From the NCBI GenBank assembly GCA_040507225.1, contig JBEVVG010000007.1:62001-126000 (forward strand): DNA of 64,000 nucleotides, written 5' to 3'. A program made the translations under genes and the position numbers. This DNA is from Thiodiazotropha sp040507225 (GTDB lineage: Bacteria > Pseudomonadota > Gammaproteobacteria > Chromatiales > Chromatiaceae). Below are positions 43,259 through 51,741 of the stretch, piece after piece (within the stretch, counting starts at the first letter, position 1; every line of letters starts with the position of its first letter). The notes under the pieces are model-generated. The model did not search any database. It was given only the letters and a program-made list of their open reading frames with translations, and was not told the origin of the DNA.

Positions 43259-44305
43259 CTACTGTTCAGCCATGCCCAGCACATTACGCAGGATCTGGGG
43301 TTTGAGCGCCTCGATGTTCTCCTCGGAGACGGCAAGAATGGGCAGCAGCATCTGCTGTTGCGGAGTCCCGCCCTGAAGGTGCACATGCAGGGCGTTCACG
43401 GCCGCTTCACCCATCAGGAAGGGTTGTTGCATGGCGGCACCCACCAATACACCTGCGGGAATCAGTTCGAGAAATTCGGGTTCCGCATCGAAGCAGATCA
43501 ACAGCACCTGATTGCTGCGTCCGCTGTCGGTCATGGCGTCCAGCGCAGCCTGGTAGCGATCGGAGCCCTGCAGCCAGAGCGCCCGGAGGTCCGGATTGTC
43601 CTGGATCAGCCGATGGGCGAAATCGTAGGTTTCCCGGTAGGAGAAATTGACCTGCTGGTGAATCCCCGCGCCTCGAATGCCAGCCTCGTCCAGGGCTTGC
43701 ATGAAGCCCGCGGTGCGCGCCCGGCCGTTGGCCCGGGTCTGCGGGATAGCGATAATGCCGACGCTGCCCTGTTCCCAGTTACGCGCCTGTAGCGCCTTCA
43801 CCAGGATCCTGCCGATCTGATACGAACCCTTGCGATTGTCCGACGCGATGTAGCTGACATATTCACCGCCCTCGGTGCCGATATCGGCGATCACCACGGG
43901 AATTCCCGCGGAAGCCGCGAGCTTCAGGATGGTCACCGATGCCGAGGAGTTGGTGGGTGAGAGAATGATCCCTTCGACCGCCTGCTGGATCGCCCGGGCG
44001 GTGTGTTCGAGTTCCCGCTTGGCGCTGTTGTCCGCGCTGTAGGTGGTTACCTGGTATCCGAGTTGCGTGGCGCGTTCGGTCACGCCCCGCTGCATGATCT
44101 CCCAGAACGGGATACGCTGGTCGGAAACCAGATAGGCCAGCCGTTTCTCTCCGGCCTGAGTGATCGCCGGCACGACTGCCAGAATCAGCAGCAGGATCAG
44201 TGTCAGCAACCCGCTGAAGGCCCGGCTGCGTGTTTCCGGTTCAGCCGGAGCAGGCTTTTGCGCAACCGCGTGAAGCTTGCCCGAATCGGTGAATTCAGTG
44301 TTCAT
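43259..44305 (-). CDS. orphan periplasmic sugar-binding-type (PBP1) sensor protein
   Basis: 348 residues. An uncleaved-looking N-terminal helix (about 28-50) preceded by 27 soluble residues anchors or exports a type-1 periplasmic binding fold (LAYLVSDQRIPFWEIMQRG, VIADIGTEGG, GSVGIIAIPQTRANGR). Related to ribose/galactose-binding proteins, but no ABC permease or ATPase is near. It lies 9 nt before the GGDEF-EAL-CZB gene, so it probably delivers a ligand signal to it. The binding residues are not enough to name the ligand. Confidence 0.87.
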   Translation of the reverse strand: MNTEFTDSGKLHAVAQKPAPAEPETRSRAFSGLLTLILLLILAVVPAITQAGEKRLAYLVSDQRIPFWEIMQRGVTERATQLGYQVTTYSADNSAKRELEHTARAIQQAVEGIILSPTNSSASVTILKLAASAGIPVVIADIGTEGGEYVSYIASDNRKGSYQIGRILVKALQARNWEQGSVGIIAIPQTRANGRARTAGFMQALDEAGIRGAGIHQQVNFSYRETYDFAHRLIQDNPDLRALWLQGSDRYQAALDAMTDSGRSNQVLLICFDAEPEFLELIPAGVLVGAAMQQPFLMGEAAVNALHVHLQGGTPQQQMLLPILAVSEENIEALKPQILRNVLGMAEQ

Positions 44306-44362
44306 GTGCCACCCGGATTGTCATGACTGATTAAAAGTTGTGTCGCCTGTAGCGGCTGCAAC

Positions 44363-44384
44363 TTGAGTCAGAATCATGACTCAA
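44363..44384. promoter_or_regulatory. palindrome TTGAGTCA-N6-TGACTCAA
   Basis: Perfect 8-bp arms with spacer GAATCA, 58 nt upstream of the binding-protein start codon. A dimeric regulator of the PBP/GGDEF-EAL operon is the simplest reading. Confidence 0.5.
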
Positions 44385-44551
44385 ATCAAAACCTGCAGCA
44401 TTTATACCGGATGCAGGCTGGTTTACTCGAAGATCCCGGGCGGAACCCGCCATGCGGGGCGAATGACGGGTGGATTCAGGGTTTGCCGGCGCGCGTTGAT
44501 GTCAACCCGCCGGACCTGATCGGTGACGTGCATCGGTCAGCTGGGCAGGAT

Positions 44552-45829
44552 TCAGGTTTTTTCTCCCCACACCGCGTATACCGGGTCGGAGAATGGCATC
44601 TTGCCCGCGTACTTGTCATCAGCCGGTCGCGGCAGACCGCGCAACGACCAGGTCTCCAGGTTGCTGAACGCTGCGCTGCGGAGAAAGTACTCCAGCACCA
44701 GTCCCATGCGTTCGAATTCATGCAGATCCTGCCAAAGGTGGATCACCTTGGGCTGGAACCAGCGGTTGGAAAAGGTGAGGATGAAGCGCCCGCCGGGTTT
44801 GAGTACCCGGGCCGCCTCGGCGAATACCTCCTGGGGCTTGATCAGGTACTCCACCGATACGCTGCAGACGATGGCGTCGAAAACCGCGTCATCGAATGGC
44901 AGCCGGGGGTTGAGATTCAGATCATGCACCAGGCGTTCGGTCAACGCCGGATTTGCCTCCAGTTCCTCCCGGTTCATGCCCAGTCCCGTAACCTGGACCA
45001 GGCCGAGATCATCCGGCAGATGGGACTTCCAACTGGACATCAGATCCAGCACCCGGCCTCCGGAGGGGACAAGACGCCCGTACAGGCCGCTGATCTGACG
45101 GGTGGCCTCCGCGTCGATGTGATCCACCAGGCGCGGCATCTGATAAAAATAGGCGTCGACCTCTCCGGACATGCGTGCGAACGGCAGGTCGGAGAAGAAG
45201 TCGGTGGCCTGTTCCTGCCAGCGGGCCTGCATACCGGGACCATTCAGGGTGCACAGTTCGGCGATGTCGTGACACATGCCACCATGCTCTTCGCCCGCCT
45301 GGCGGATATTCAGAATCTGCACGGAAAGGCGCATCTCCCGTTGGGCCAGCGGGTGGTTCAGGTCGATACCCAGAACCTCGTCGCTGCGGGTGACCCGGAA
45401 CGGCGTCATCTCTTCGGGATAGATCCCCCGGGTGCCGGCAATGAAACCCTTGGGGTAGAAACGGCCGGCGCGGGGTTCGACATACTGGCCCTTGCGAAAA
45501 CTGCGGTTGAAACTCTGAGGCCTGGTCTCGAAGCGGTCACGTTCCTGCAGGCCGCCGATCAACTCTCCGACCCGGTAATCGTGGGCCGCGATATGCCCCA
45601 CCGGCTTGTCGAGAATGCCGGCCTCCAGTTCCGGGGGAAATATGTCCCGCCAGAGATTGAGCTTTTGCGACACCTGGGTGTCGGTGTGGCGCGCCTCCGC
45701 AGAGTCCCATTGCAGGTCGAAACGCATCGAGCAGAGGCTGTGGCGCTCGGTACGCTCCAGGGATTCTCCAGCTTCAGCATCATTCGACGCCAGCAGTTCA
45801 GCAGGGGGGATCAGCAAAGATTCGTCCAT
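44552..45829 (-). CDS. SlyD-like segment fused to SAM-dependent methyltransferase
   Basis: 425 residues. The region about 115-175 ends in GIDLNHPLAQREMRLSVQ, the strand and motif of FKBP/SlyD peptidyl-prolyl isomerases, though the full FKBP fold is not evident. From about residue 250 a class I methyltransferase follows: VLDLMSSW (motif I), FDAIVCSVSVEYL and VLKPGGRF. Substrate unknown; the isomerase-like part may bind protein, so a protein target is plausible. It is divergent from the CinA-like gene with 269 bases between. Confidence 0.8.
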   Translation of the reverse strand: MDESLLIPPAELLASNDAEAGESLERTERHSLCSMRFDLQWDSAEARHTDTQVSQKLNLWRDIFPPELEAGILDKPVGHIAAHDYRVGELIGGLQERDRFETRPQSFNRSFRKGQYVEPRAGRFYPKGFIAGTRGIYPEEMTPFRVTRSDEVLGIDLNHPLAQREMRLSVQILNIRQAGEEHGGMCHDIAELCTLNGPGMQARWQEQATDFFSDLPFARMSGEVDAYFYQMPRLVDHIDAEATRQISGLYGRLVPSGGRVLDLMSSWKSHLPDDLGLVQVTGLGMNREELEANPALTERLVHDLNLNPRLPFDDAVFDAIVCSVSVEYLIKPQEVFAEAARVLKPGGRFILTFSNRWFQPKVIHLWQDLHEFERMGLVLEYFLRSAAFSNLETWSLRGLPRPADDKYAGKMPFSDPVYAVWGEKT

Positions 45830-46098
45830 CGCAACTCCTCATCAGCAATCGGATTCAGCCATCAGGCGCAGACTGTGCGCCAGTCCGGTTATTTTGAATG
45901 TATGACATTCCGGCGGCATACTGGCTCCCATGCAAACTCTGACAGCCTGTCGAGACTCCGCAGGGGGCATATCGCGGGCCAGAGGGTAAAGTACCGATTA
46001 ACCGGGGCGGTGCGCAACCGGGGTGGGCTGCCTGAAAACCCGGGGATAATCGTAGAAAATTCTGATTTCCACAGGCGCACAAGCCGCCGGGATGAAAC

Positions 46099-46863
46099 AT
46101 GACCTCTGAAACACCCGAGGCCTTCGGGCTCATAGTGATCGGTGATGAGATTCTGTTCGGCAAGCGGCGCGATCGTCATTTCGAGCATTTTCGTGAATTT
46201 CTTGGCGCGAGAGGTCTGCGCCTGGAACGCTGCTGGTTTCTCCCCGATGATCACGCGACTCTGGTGGAACATCTGGGTTTCTCCCTGAAAGGGACTTTGC
46301 CGGTATTTGTCTGTGGCGGCATCGGCGCCACCCCTGACGATCTTACCCGGGGATGCGCCGCCGAGGCGGCCGGTGTGGCGTTGCTTCGCCATGCGTCGGC
46401 TGCGCAACTGATCGAGCAGCGTTTTGGTGATTCGGCCTACCCTACCCGGATTCGTATGGCGGACCTCCCCGAGGGGTGCCAGTTGATTCCCAACCCGCAT
46501 AACCAGATTCCGGGGTTCAGTCTCGGACAGCATTATTTCCTGCCGGGTTTTCCGGAACTGGCCTGGCCCATGGCGGAGTGGGTGTTGCAACAACACTATC
46601 CTGGCGCCACGGCCAGGCTTGAAGAACGCTGTGTCGAGGTTCTGGATACCCCGGAAAGCCGTCTGGTGTTGCTGATGGAACGGCTTGGAGATCGTTTTCC
46701 CGGACTCAAACTCTACAGTCTACCCCAGTTGCAGAGCGGCGATGGCGCCAGAATCGAACTGGGCTTTCGTGGTCGTGGCGCCATCGACGAGGCCTTCGAG
46801 GCCCTGCTCCGGGAACTGGACAAGGCCGGAATTCCTCACCGGGATTCACCTGCGAAAGACTGA
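46099..46863 (+). CDS. molybdopterin-binding domain protein (CinA N-terminal/MoaB-like)
   Basis: 254 residues. The MoCF-binding fold spans about 1-170: GLIVIGDEILFGKRRD, the glycine-rich FVCGGIGATPDD and NPHNQIPGF. It resembles the first domain of CinA but lacks the C-terminal nicotinamide-mononucleotide deamidase. Members may bind pterin or act as nucleotide pyrophosphatases. Single gene, convergent with the peroxiredoxin gene. Confidence 0.88.
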   Translation: MTSETPEAFGLIVIGDEILFGKRRDRHFEHFREFLGARGLRLERCWFLPDDHATLVEHLGFSLKGTLPVFVCGGIGATPDDLTRGCAAEAAGVALLRHASAAQLIEQRFGDSAYPTRIRMADLPEGCQLIPNPHNQIPGFSLGQHYFLPGFPELAWPMAEWVLQQHYPGATARLEERCVEVLDTPESRLVLLMERLGDRFPGLKLYSLPQLQSGDGARIELGFRGRGAIDEAFEALLRELDKAGIPHRDSPAKD

Positions 46864-46878
46864 ATGTCTTGCTTTCGC
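46852..46878. terminator. bidirectional hairpin between convergent genes
   Basis: GCGAAAGAC pairs with GTCTT...TTTCGC around loop TGAAT, with a small bulge. It straddles the stop codon at 46863 and lies before the peroxiredoxin stop at 46888; a T-rich stretch occurs on one side. Confidence 0.35.
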
Positions 46879-46887
46879 GGCACAGTT

Positions 46888-47430
46888 TCACTGCTTGCCG
46901 GAGTCGGACTCCTGCATCAGCGTGGCGAGGCGTGCAATCACTTCACCACTGTGGCGTTTGGGATTCACATCGCGATAGATCTCTGCCAGTTCGCCCTGCG
47001 GATCGATAATGAAGCTGTGACGTTTGGCATAGCGTAGCGGGCCGATCTGAAACAGTGAGCCGTAGCGCTTGGCCACCTCGCCCTGGGCGTCGGAGAGCAG
47101 GGGGAAAGGCAGGTGGTATTTCTCCGCGAACTCCTGGTGGCTGGACACTTCGTCGGTACTCACTCCCAGTACATGGGCACCCATCTCAGTCAGTTGCAGA
47201 TAGTCATCGCGGAACTGGCAGGCTTCCGTGGTACAGCCGGGGGTGTCGTCCTTGGGATAGAAATACAGTACCACCCAATGACCCCGGTAGGCTTCAAGGC
47301 TCTGGGATTCACCGTTCTGATCAATCAGTTCGAAGTCCGGAGCGGCTTCCCCAACCTGTAACTCCGCTAAGGCCTGACCAAAGGAGAACAGGCCCAGAGT
47401 AATGAAAAACAGGGATGAAGGCAGCGTCAT
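46888..47430 (-). CDS. exported peroxiredoxin, BCP/PrxQ type
   Basis: 180 residues with a signal peptide (about 1-22, cleavage after ALA) before the AhpC/TSA fold. The peroxidatic Cys lies in PGCTTEACQFRD with the second Cys five residues on, the PrxQ arrangement. It reduces peroxides using thioredoxin-like donors; export implies a periplasmic partner such as the TlpA-like protein at 53012 or the MsrAB fusion's thioredoxin domain. It is the last of three minus-strand genes. Confidence 0.92.
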   Translation of the reverse strand: MTLPSSLFFITLGLFSFGQALAELQVGEAAPDFELIDQNGESQSLEAYRGHWVVLYFYPKDDTPGCTTEACQFRDDYLQLTEMGAHVLGVSTDEVSSHQEFAEKYHLPFPLLSDAQGEVAKRYGSLFQIGPLRYAKRHSFIIDPQGELAEIYRDVNPKRHSGEVIARLATLMQESDSGKQ

Positions 47431-47510
47431 CGCGTTGTCCTCTTAGTAGCTGTAATGTCTCGACTCAAGCCCTGTAGACTGCCTGCGGTCTGCCGGGTTC
47501 CATTGCCGCA

Positions 47511-47936
47511 TCAAAAGAGTTGTTCGATCTGGTCGTCGAAAGACACGCCGTTGATCACCCACTTGTCCCGGGGTTTGTAGAGACGAAACATCCAGCGGAT
47601 CGCATGATTTTCGAATTTCTGCAGGTAGATGAAGCGCGCCAGGGAGTCCCCGGCTTTCTGTTCCATGATGAACTCGGTTCCGATGGATACGCCGAAGCGC
47701 TGTTTCACCAGCGGCCACTGGGTATTGGTGGTGTTGGCAAGATTATCGATCTCGACGCCCGGTAGCGGCCAGTAGGGTTTGAGTGTCTTGTATCCCTCGG
47801 TAATCTGCTCGTTTTGAAAGGCCTTCATCGCCCGTTCGAACACGGAGCGCGCCTGATTGAGCGATGCGAAGGAATCGGCACCGGCGCAGCTGCTGAGCAG
47901 CAGGCCGGCGAGCAATCCGAAGAGATGTTTTTTCAT
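47511..47936 (-). CDS. lipoprotein of unknown function
   Basis: 141 residues with a lipobox LLSSC at Cys17, so an outer- or inner-membrane lipoprotein. The mature part has a helical stretch and a mixed alpha/beta C-terminus (FIYLQKFENHAIRWMFRLYKP) that looks like an NTF2-like or DUF-type small domain; not identified with certainty. It lies 16 nt after the dehalogenase gene and 80 nt before the peroxiredoxin gene, all on the minus strand. Confidence 0.7.
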   Translation of the reverse strand: MKKHLFGLLAGLLLSSCAGADSFASLNQARSVFERAMKAFQNEQITEGYKTLKPYWPLPGVEIDNLANTTNTQWPLVKQRFGVSIGTEFIMEQKAGDSLARFIYLQKFENHAIRWMFRLYKPRDKWVINGVSFDDQIEQLF

Positions 47937-47952
47937 GGCATGATCCTCAAGG

Positions 47953-48639
47953 TCATTGGTGTCTCAGGAAGCGCGCGAGCTGACCTTCCAGTTCGCGAAG
48001 ATTGGCGATTCGAATCGTGGGCTTGATGCCCCAGGGATCGAAGACATCCCGGGGGCTGCGCTGCAACCAGATGCCCCGCATACCGGCGGAAACTGCACCG
48101 ATCACATCGAAGGGGTTGCTGGAGATTACCCAGCTGTCGCAGCCGGCGCTCTCGGTTTCCCGCAACAGGTGGCAATAGACCGCGGGATTGGGTTTGTATG
48201 AGCGAACGGATTCCACGGTGATTACGTCGAGGAAATAATCCTCGATATTCGCATTGGCGAGCAGCGAGTTTACGTCGTCCCGGGTGCCGTTGGAGAAGGC
48301 GAACAACCGGTAGCTGGCGCCGCTAAGCAACGTCAGTCCCTCCTTGACGTCGTCGAATACCGGCAATTCCCGGTAGAGCTCGAGCAGTTCCTGCTTTTGC
48401 CGCGCGCTCATGGGTGTCTCGTGCAGTTCACAGGCGTAGTTGAGGGCATCCCGGGTACACACCGTGAAGTCTTCGTACATCTGCATCAAGCCGCGACGAA
48501 AGGCATACTCGACCTGCTTGTCTCGCCAGGTCTGGGAAAAGCCCCGGGCCTTATCGCCGATCAATGATTCCAGTCGGGTCACCACACCATGGGTGTCGAT
48601 CAGAGTGCCGTATACGTCGAAGGCTAGGGTAATCGCCAT
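47953..48639 (-). CDS. haloacid dehalogenase type II (HAD superfamily)
   Basis: 228 residues with the motif I AFDVYGTLIDTHG (nucleophile Asp8), a helical cap, Ser/Thr motif II in FAFSNGT and Lys in SYKPNP with SNPFDVIGA. This pattern and length match L-2-haloacid dehalogenases, which hydrolyse 2-chloro- or 2-bromo-acids. Paralogues with other substrates are common, so activity is not certain. AGGA precedes the ATG. First gene of a probable three-gene run. Confidence 0.88.
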   Translation of the reverse strand: MAITLAFDVYGTLIDTHGVVTRLESLIGDKARGFSQTWRDKQVEYAFRRGLMQMYEDFTVCTRDALNYACELHETPMSARQKQELLELYRELPVFDDVKEGLTLLSGASYRLFAFSNGTRDDVNSLLANANIEDYFLDVITVESVRSYKPNPAVYCHLLRETESAGCDSWVISSNPFDVIGAVSAGMRGIWLQRSPRDVFDPWGIKPTIRIANLRELEGQLARFLRHQ

Positions 48640-49021
48640 ACTGGATTCCTGGGGCTTGAGATGAACGGGGTATTGGGGGCAGGGCGGAACGCTCAGGTTT
48701 CATGATGACAAGTGTTGCGACCCCAAAGAATTATTCGCCGCACCCGGTTTGTTTCGCCCGTGCGCTTCAGATGGTACGGGCCCGCCCAGGCGGGCTGGTT
48801 ATTGTGCCCCGTCGGTTCCCGGCAACTGCGCTGATTCGTGCCTGCTGAGAAGGAAAACTGTATGACAGGGTCGAAGGCTATACCAAAAATAGCATAGCTA
48901 TCAGCGATGTGACACGAGTCCCCTTTAGCTGTGTGGGATTGCGTGTCGAAGTTTTACGGGAGCGGATCTGCAGAGCGCAGGTGTGACGCTTAATATCAAC
49001 ATTCAATTAAATAACGAATTA

Positions 49022-49034
49022 TAGGTAATACCTA
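49022..49034. promoter_or_regulatory. TAGGTA-A-TACCTA palindrome upstream of heptahaem gene
   Basis: Perfect 6-bp arms, 51 bp before the likely -10. Its position suits an activator or repressor of the cytochrome operon. Confidence 0.35.
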
Positions 49035-49084
49035 ATTATATTGATGTTATTCGTAATTTCTGCAATGATTCATAGGCTCCTCTC

Positions 49085-49090
49085 TATAAT
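49085..49090 (+). promoter_or_regulatory. -10 element TATAAT of the heptahaem operon
   Basis: Exact consensus hexamer 85 nt before the ATG; the -35 region (GCAATG at 49062-49067) is poor, implying dependence on an activator. Confidence 0.4.
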
Positions 49091-49174
49091 AAAAACGTTC
49101 CATGAGGGGAGGTAAACGGCAGACCATCAATACCCTCGCAGTCTGAGGATCCCATTATCCAAGGGAGGATTCTC

Positions 49175-51637
49175 ATGGTTAGAAAAACCATAACCTTGAC
49201 CGTTTTTGCCTTGACCTTCATGGCAGGCTGTACCACCCAACAGTCCAACCCGGCGACATCCGAATCCGTGGCCAAACCTTCGATGGAGGAACATGCCAGC
49301 GGGTCGATCAGTTACCAGGGGCCGCAGATGGCTGAGGACCAGAGCAAGCCCAAGAACGATTACAACATCACCATCAATTACGAACTCGGCATGCACTGCA
49401 CCGGTTTCGACTTCACCTACTGTTGCGTGCTCCCGCCCTACAACTCGGTCCAATCCCAGGTGATCAAGACCGCCACCGGCAAGCGCAAGTATCCGGAACT
49501 GGTGGAGGCCGATCCCGAGGATCCGGCAGTGCTGGTGGATGGCAGAAAACGCTTCAAACTTGAGTACGGCCACATCGACAACAACTACTCGGAGGGTAAC
49601 AAACTCAAGTACTGGGATGTGCCCTACGACGTGAATGGCGACGGGACCTACGCGGAGAACGAGAGCGTGGCCAACGCCTATTTCACTCACCTGTATGTTT
49701 ACAAAGACCTGAAAGGCAGCAACCCGGAAGGTACCAGCGCGGATGCGAAAAAGGCCTTTGTCGGTATCCAGGTGCCGGTGCCCCGGGACAACGGTCCTGC
49801 GGGCGGGGCCGTGCCGAGTCCGATGAAGGGCGGTCATCTGCACTACACCGGCGAGGTTGGTACCCTCGTCTTCACCAAGTCTCCGGTGCTGGATAACGTG
49901 CCGATCATGCTGACCAACCCGGGTATCTGGGATGCCCTGGGTCTGCCCCTGACCCCGTTTAACGACAGTGTCGCGGCTAAAGACCCTCTAACTCTGGTGG
50001 AGAGCGATATCCAGCCCTTTCAGGAGGCCTGGGTGAGCCTGGTGGACGCGGACAGCGGTGCGCCGGTGCTCGACAGTCACAGCGGCAAGCCGATCACCTT
50101 TGTCGGCACCAACCCCATCGATGTGCCGAACTGCGCCAACTGCCACAGTAACGATATGGCCAACGGCGACAAGTACGCCCTCTACAAGCAGGAGCGGGCC
50201 TTCTGGAAAGGCCTGGGCGCGAGTGACTGGATGGCCAATCTGAAAGCGACCTCGGTATCCATTCTCGAAATGCACGACGATCACAACGGTACCGAGTTTC
50301 TGAAAAACTACGATCCGAACAGCCGTGCGGTCATGAACCGTATCGGCCGTGATCCGGTGCTGTGCCAGAAATGCCATGCGGACAATGTCATCGGTGTGCT
50401 CGGCGCCAAAACCTTCAAGGACAAGAAGACCGGCGAGGAGAAGAGCGTGCCGCCTTTGACCCAAGCCATACATACGGTGCATCAGACGGTGGTGCCGATG
50501 CCCGATTCGCAGGGACGTACCGCGGCTTGTCAGGGCTGCCATCCCGCGCATCGCCAGGACGGCAACATGGATGAGTATCCGATTACTCCGGATGGCAAGA
50601 ATGCCTATGCTGACAAGGATAACCGGGATGCCTCGGGCGGCTGCTATGTGGGTCGCGACGTGCACTCCAATCCCGGTAAGGACAAGGATGGCGTTGGTAC
50701 CCCAGAGCATCTGAATGCGGTCGGTGAATGGCTGCAGACAAACGTCTCCCAGATCGGCAATGACGAGGGCGGCAAGGGTTTGTGGTGCACCAACTGCCAC
50801 AACCAGCTGACCCGGGAACTCTACCAGCGCGATAACCTGAGCAACGCCTTCAAACAGGAGGGAACGACCCTGCGCAACAAGTCTCTGGACGAGATCGCCG
50901 GGGCCATCGGTGTCAGCCGCAAGGTGCTCGAGGAACAGTATCTCGATCCCAAGGTGGTGCTCGACGACAAGGGTCATGATACCGCGGGCGAGTCCGGCAT
51001 TCTGCTGACCTGGGCCAAGGAGCGTACGGTGCCGGATATCGCGGTGATCGCGTTGCAGGGTAGCGGACCGATGGTGTCGAAAGACGAGGATGGGGATATC
51101 AGCGTGGTGCCCCTGTCGGCCAACCCGGCGGTGAAGATCGCCTCCCTGGAACTCCCGGAAGGGGCCACCGGCGCGGCTGCGGTACCCTATGATGCGGCGA
51201 CCAAGGGACGTGACTACTGGCTGTCCCCCGGCGCCCCGCACTGTGCCGACTGCCATGCCGCCCCCTTCGTCGAAGGTCAGGGTGGGGCTGCTTTCCCCAT
51301 CAACCAGCCCGGCAAGCACAGCCTGATGCGCTACTCCAAGGGGCATGCGGGACTCGCCTGCCAGTCCTGTCATCAGTCGATCCACGGACTCTATCCGGTC
51401 ACCCCGGGTACCGATGTCACCACCTATCGCCAGGCGCCCCAGTACAATCCGGACGGTTCTCACGGCCCGTTCCGTTGCGCGGCCTGTCACGAGGTGAATG
51501 AGAACGGTGTGCCATTCATCGCGGACGATGAGGAGCATGTGTGGAAAGGCCGCTCGATTCTCGAGGATTACGATGACGCGGTATCCTGGATGCATGCCAG
51601 CGCCCCGGACGAAGGCGGTAAGATACCGGAGGATTGA
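49175..51637 (+). CDS. seven-haem c-type cytochrome lipoprotein
   Basis: 820 residues. A signal ending in lipobox FMAGC (Cys19) makes it a lipoprotein. Seven CxxCH haem sites start at residues 320, 397, 452, 538, 690, 729 and 768. The first 300 residues have no haem but hold GMHCTGFDF and a TYCCVLPP pair (Cys75, 83, 84), possibly a metal or substrate site. An electron-transfer or oxidoreductase role at the periplasmic face or cell surface is expected. It is followed by PpiC and TlpA genes, which may aid its folding and thiol reduction. I do not know a characterised homologue. Confidence 0.88.
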   Translation: MVRKTITLTVFALTFMAGCTTQQSNPATSESVAKPSMEEHASGSISYQGPQMAEDQSKPKNDYNITINYELGMHCTGFDFTYCCVLPPYNSVQSQVIKTATGKRKYPELVEADPEDPAVLVDGRKRFKLEYGHIDNNYSEGNKLKYWDVPYDVNGDGTYAENESVANAYFTHLYVYKDLKGSNPEGTSADAKKAFVGIQVPVPRDNGPAGGAVPSPMKGGHLHYTGEVGTLVFTKSPVLDNVPIMLTNPGIWDALGLPLTPFNDSVAAKDPLTLVESDIQPFQEAWVSLVDADSGAPVLDSHSGKPITFVGTNPIDVPNCANCHSNDMANGDKYALYKQERAFWKGLGASDWMANLKATSVSILEMHDDHNGTEFLKNYDPNSRAVMNRIGRDPVLCQKCHADNVIGVLGAKTFKDKKTGEEKSVPPLTQAIHTVHQTVVPMPDSQGRTAACQGCHPAHRQDGNMDEYPITPDGKNAYADKDNRDASGGCYVGRDVHSNPGKDKDGVGTPEHLNAVGEWLQTNVSQIGNDEGGKGLWCTNCHNQLTRELYQRDNLSNAFKQEGTTLRNKSLDEIAGAIGVSRKVLEEQYLDPKVVLDDKGHDTAGESGILLTWAKERTVPDIAVIALQGSGPMVSKDEDGDISVVPLSANPAVKIASLELPEGATGAAAVPYDAATKGRDYWLSPGAPHCADCHAAPFVEGQGGAAFPINQPGKHSLMRYSKGHAGLACQSCHQSIHGLYPVTPGTDVTTYRQAPQYNPDGSHGPFRCAACHEVNENGVPFIADDEEHVWKGRSILEDYDDAVSWMHASAPDEGGKIPED

Positions 51638-51692
51638 GCGCCTTTGGAGTCTGCACCCGGTCCCTGGACCGGGCCTAACCCGTGGTATCGAT

Positions 51693-51724
51693 AGAAACGG
51701 GGAAAGCCGGCTTTCCCCGTTTCT
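51693..51724. terminator. perfect 32-nt palindrome between cytochrome and ppiC genes
   Basis: AGAAACGGGGAAAGCC followed at once by its exact complement, a 16-bp arm with no loop (about 14 paired in RNA). No T-run, so it may trim or stabilise mRNA and set different levels for cytochrome and chaperones. It excludes the upstream start of the next frame. Confidence 0.55.
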
Positions 51725-51741
51725 GCGAATTCAGGACCCCT

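Larger units (their letters stand above)
48640..49174. other. 535-base divergent intergenic region
   Basis: Between the dehalogenase gene and the heptahaem cytochrome. The last 200 bases are very AT-rich and contain a TAGGTA palindrome and a -10 TATAAT; the first 300 show nothing gene-like. An AGGGAGGA ribosome site ends the region. Confidence 0.5.

Noticed and set aside
44363..46102. Open frame of 579 codons antisense to the methyltransferase fusion
   Set aside because: No domain pattern, no ribosome site; the opposite strand encodes a recognisable methyltransferase.
49988..51595. Open frame of 535 codons antisense to the heptahaem cytochrome gene
   Set aside because: It mirrors codon structure of the real gene, has no ribosome site or family features, and the sense strand has seven haem motifs and a lipobox.
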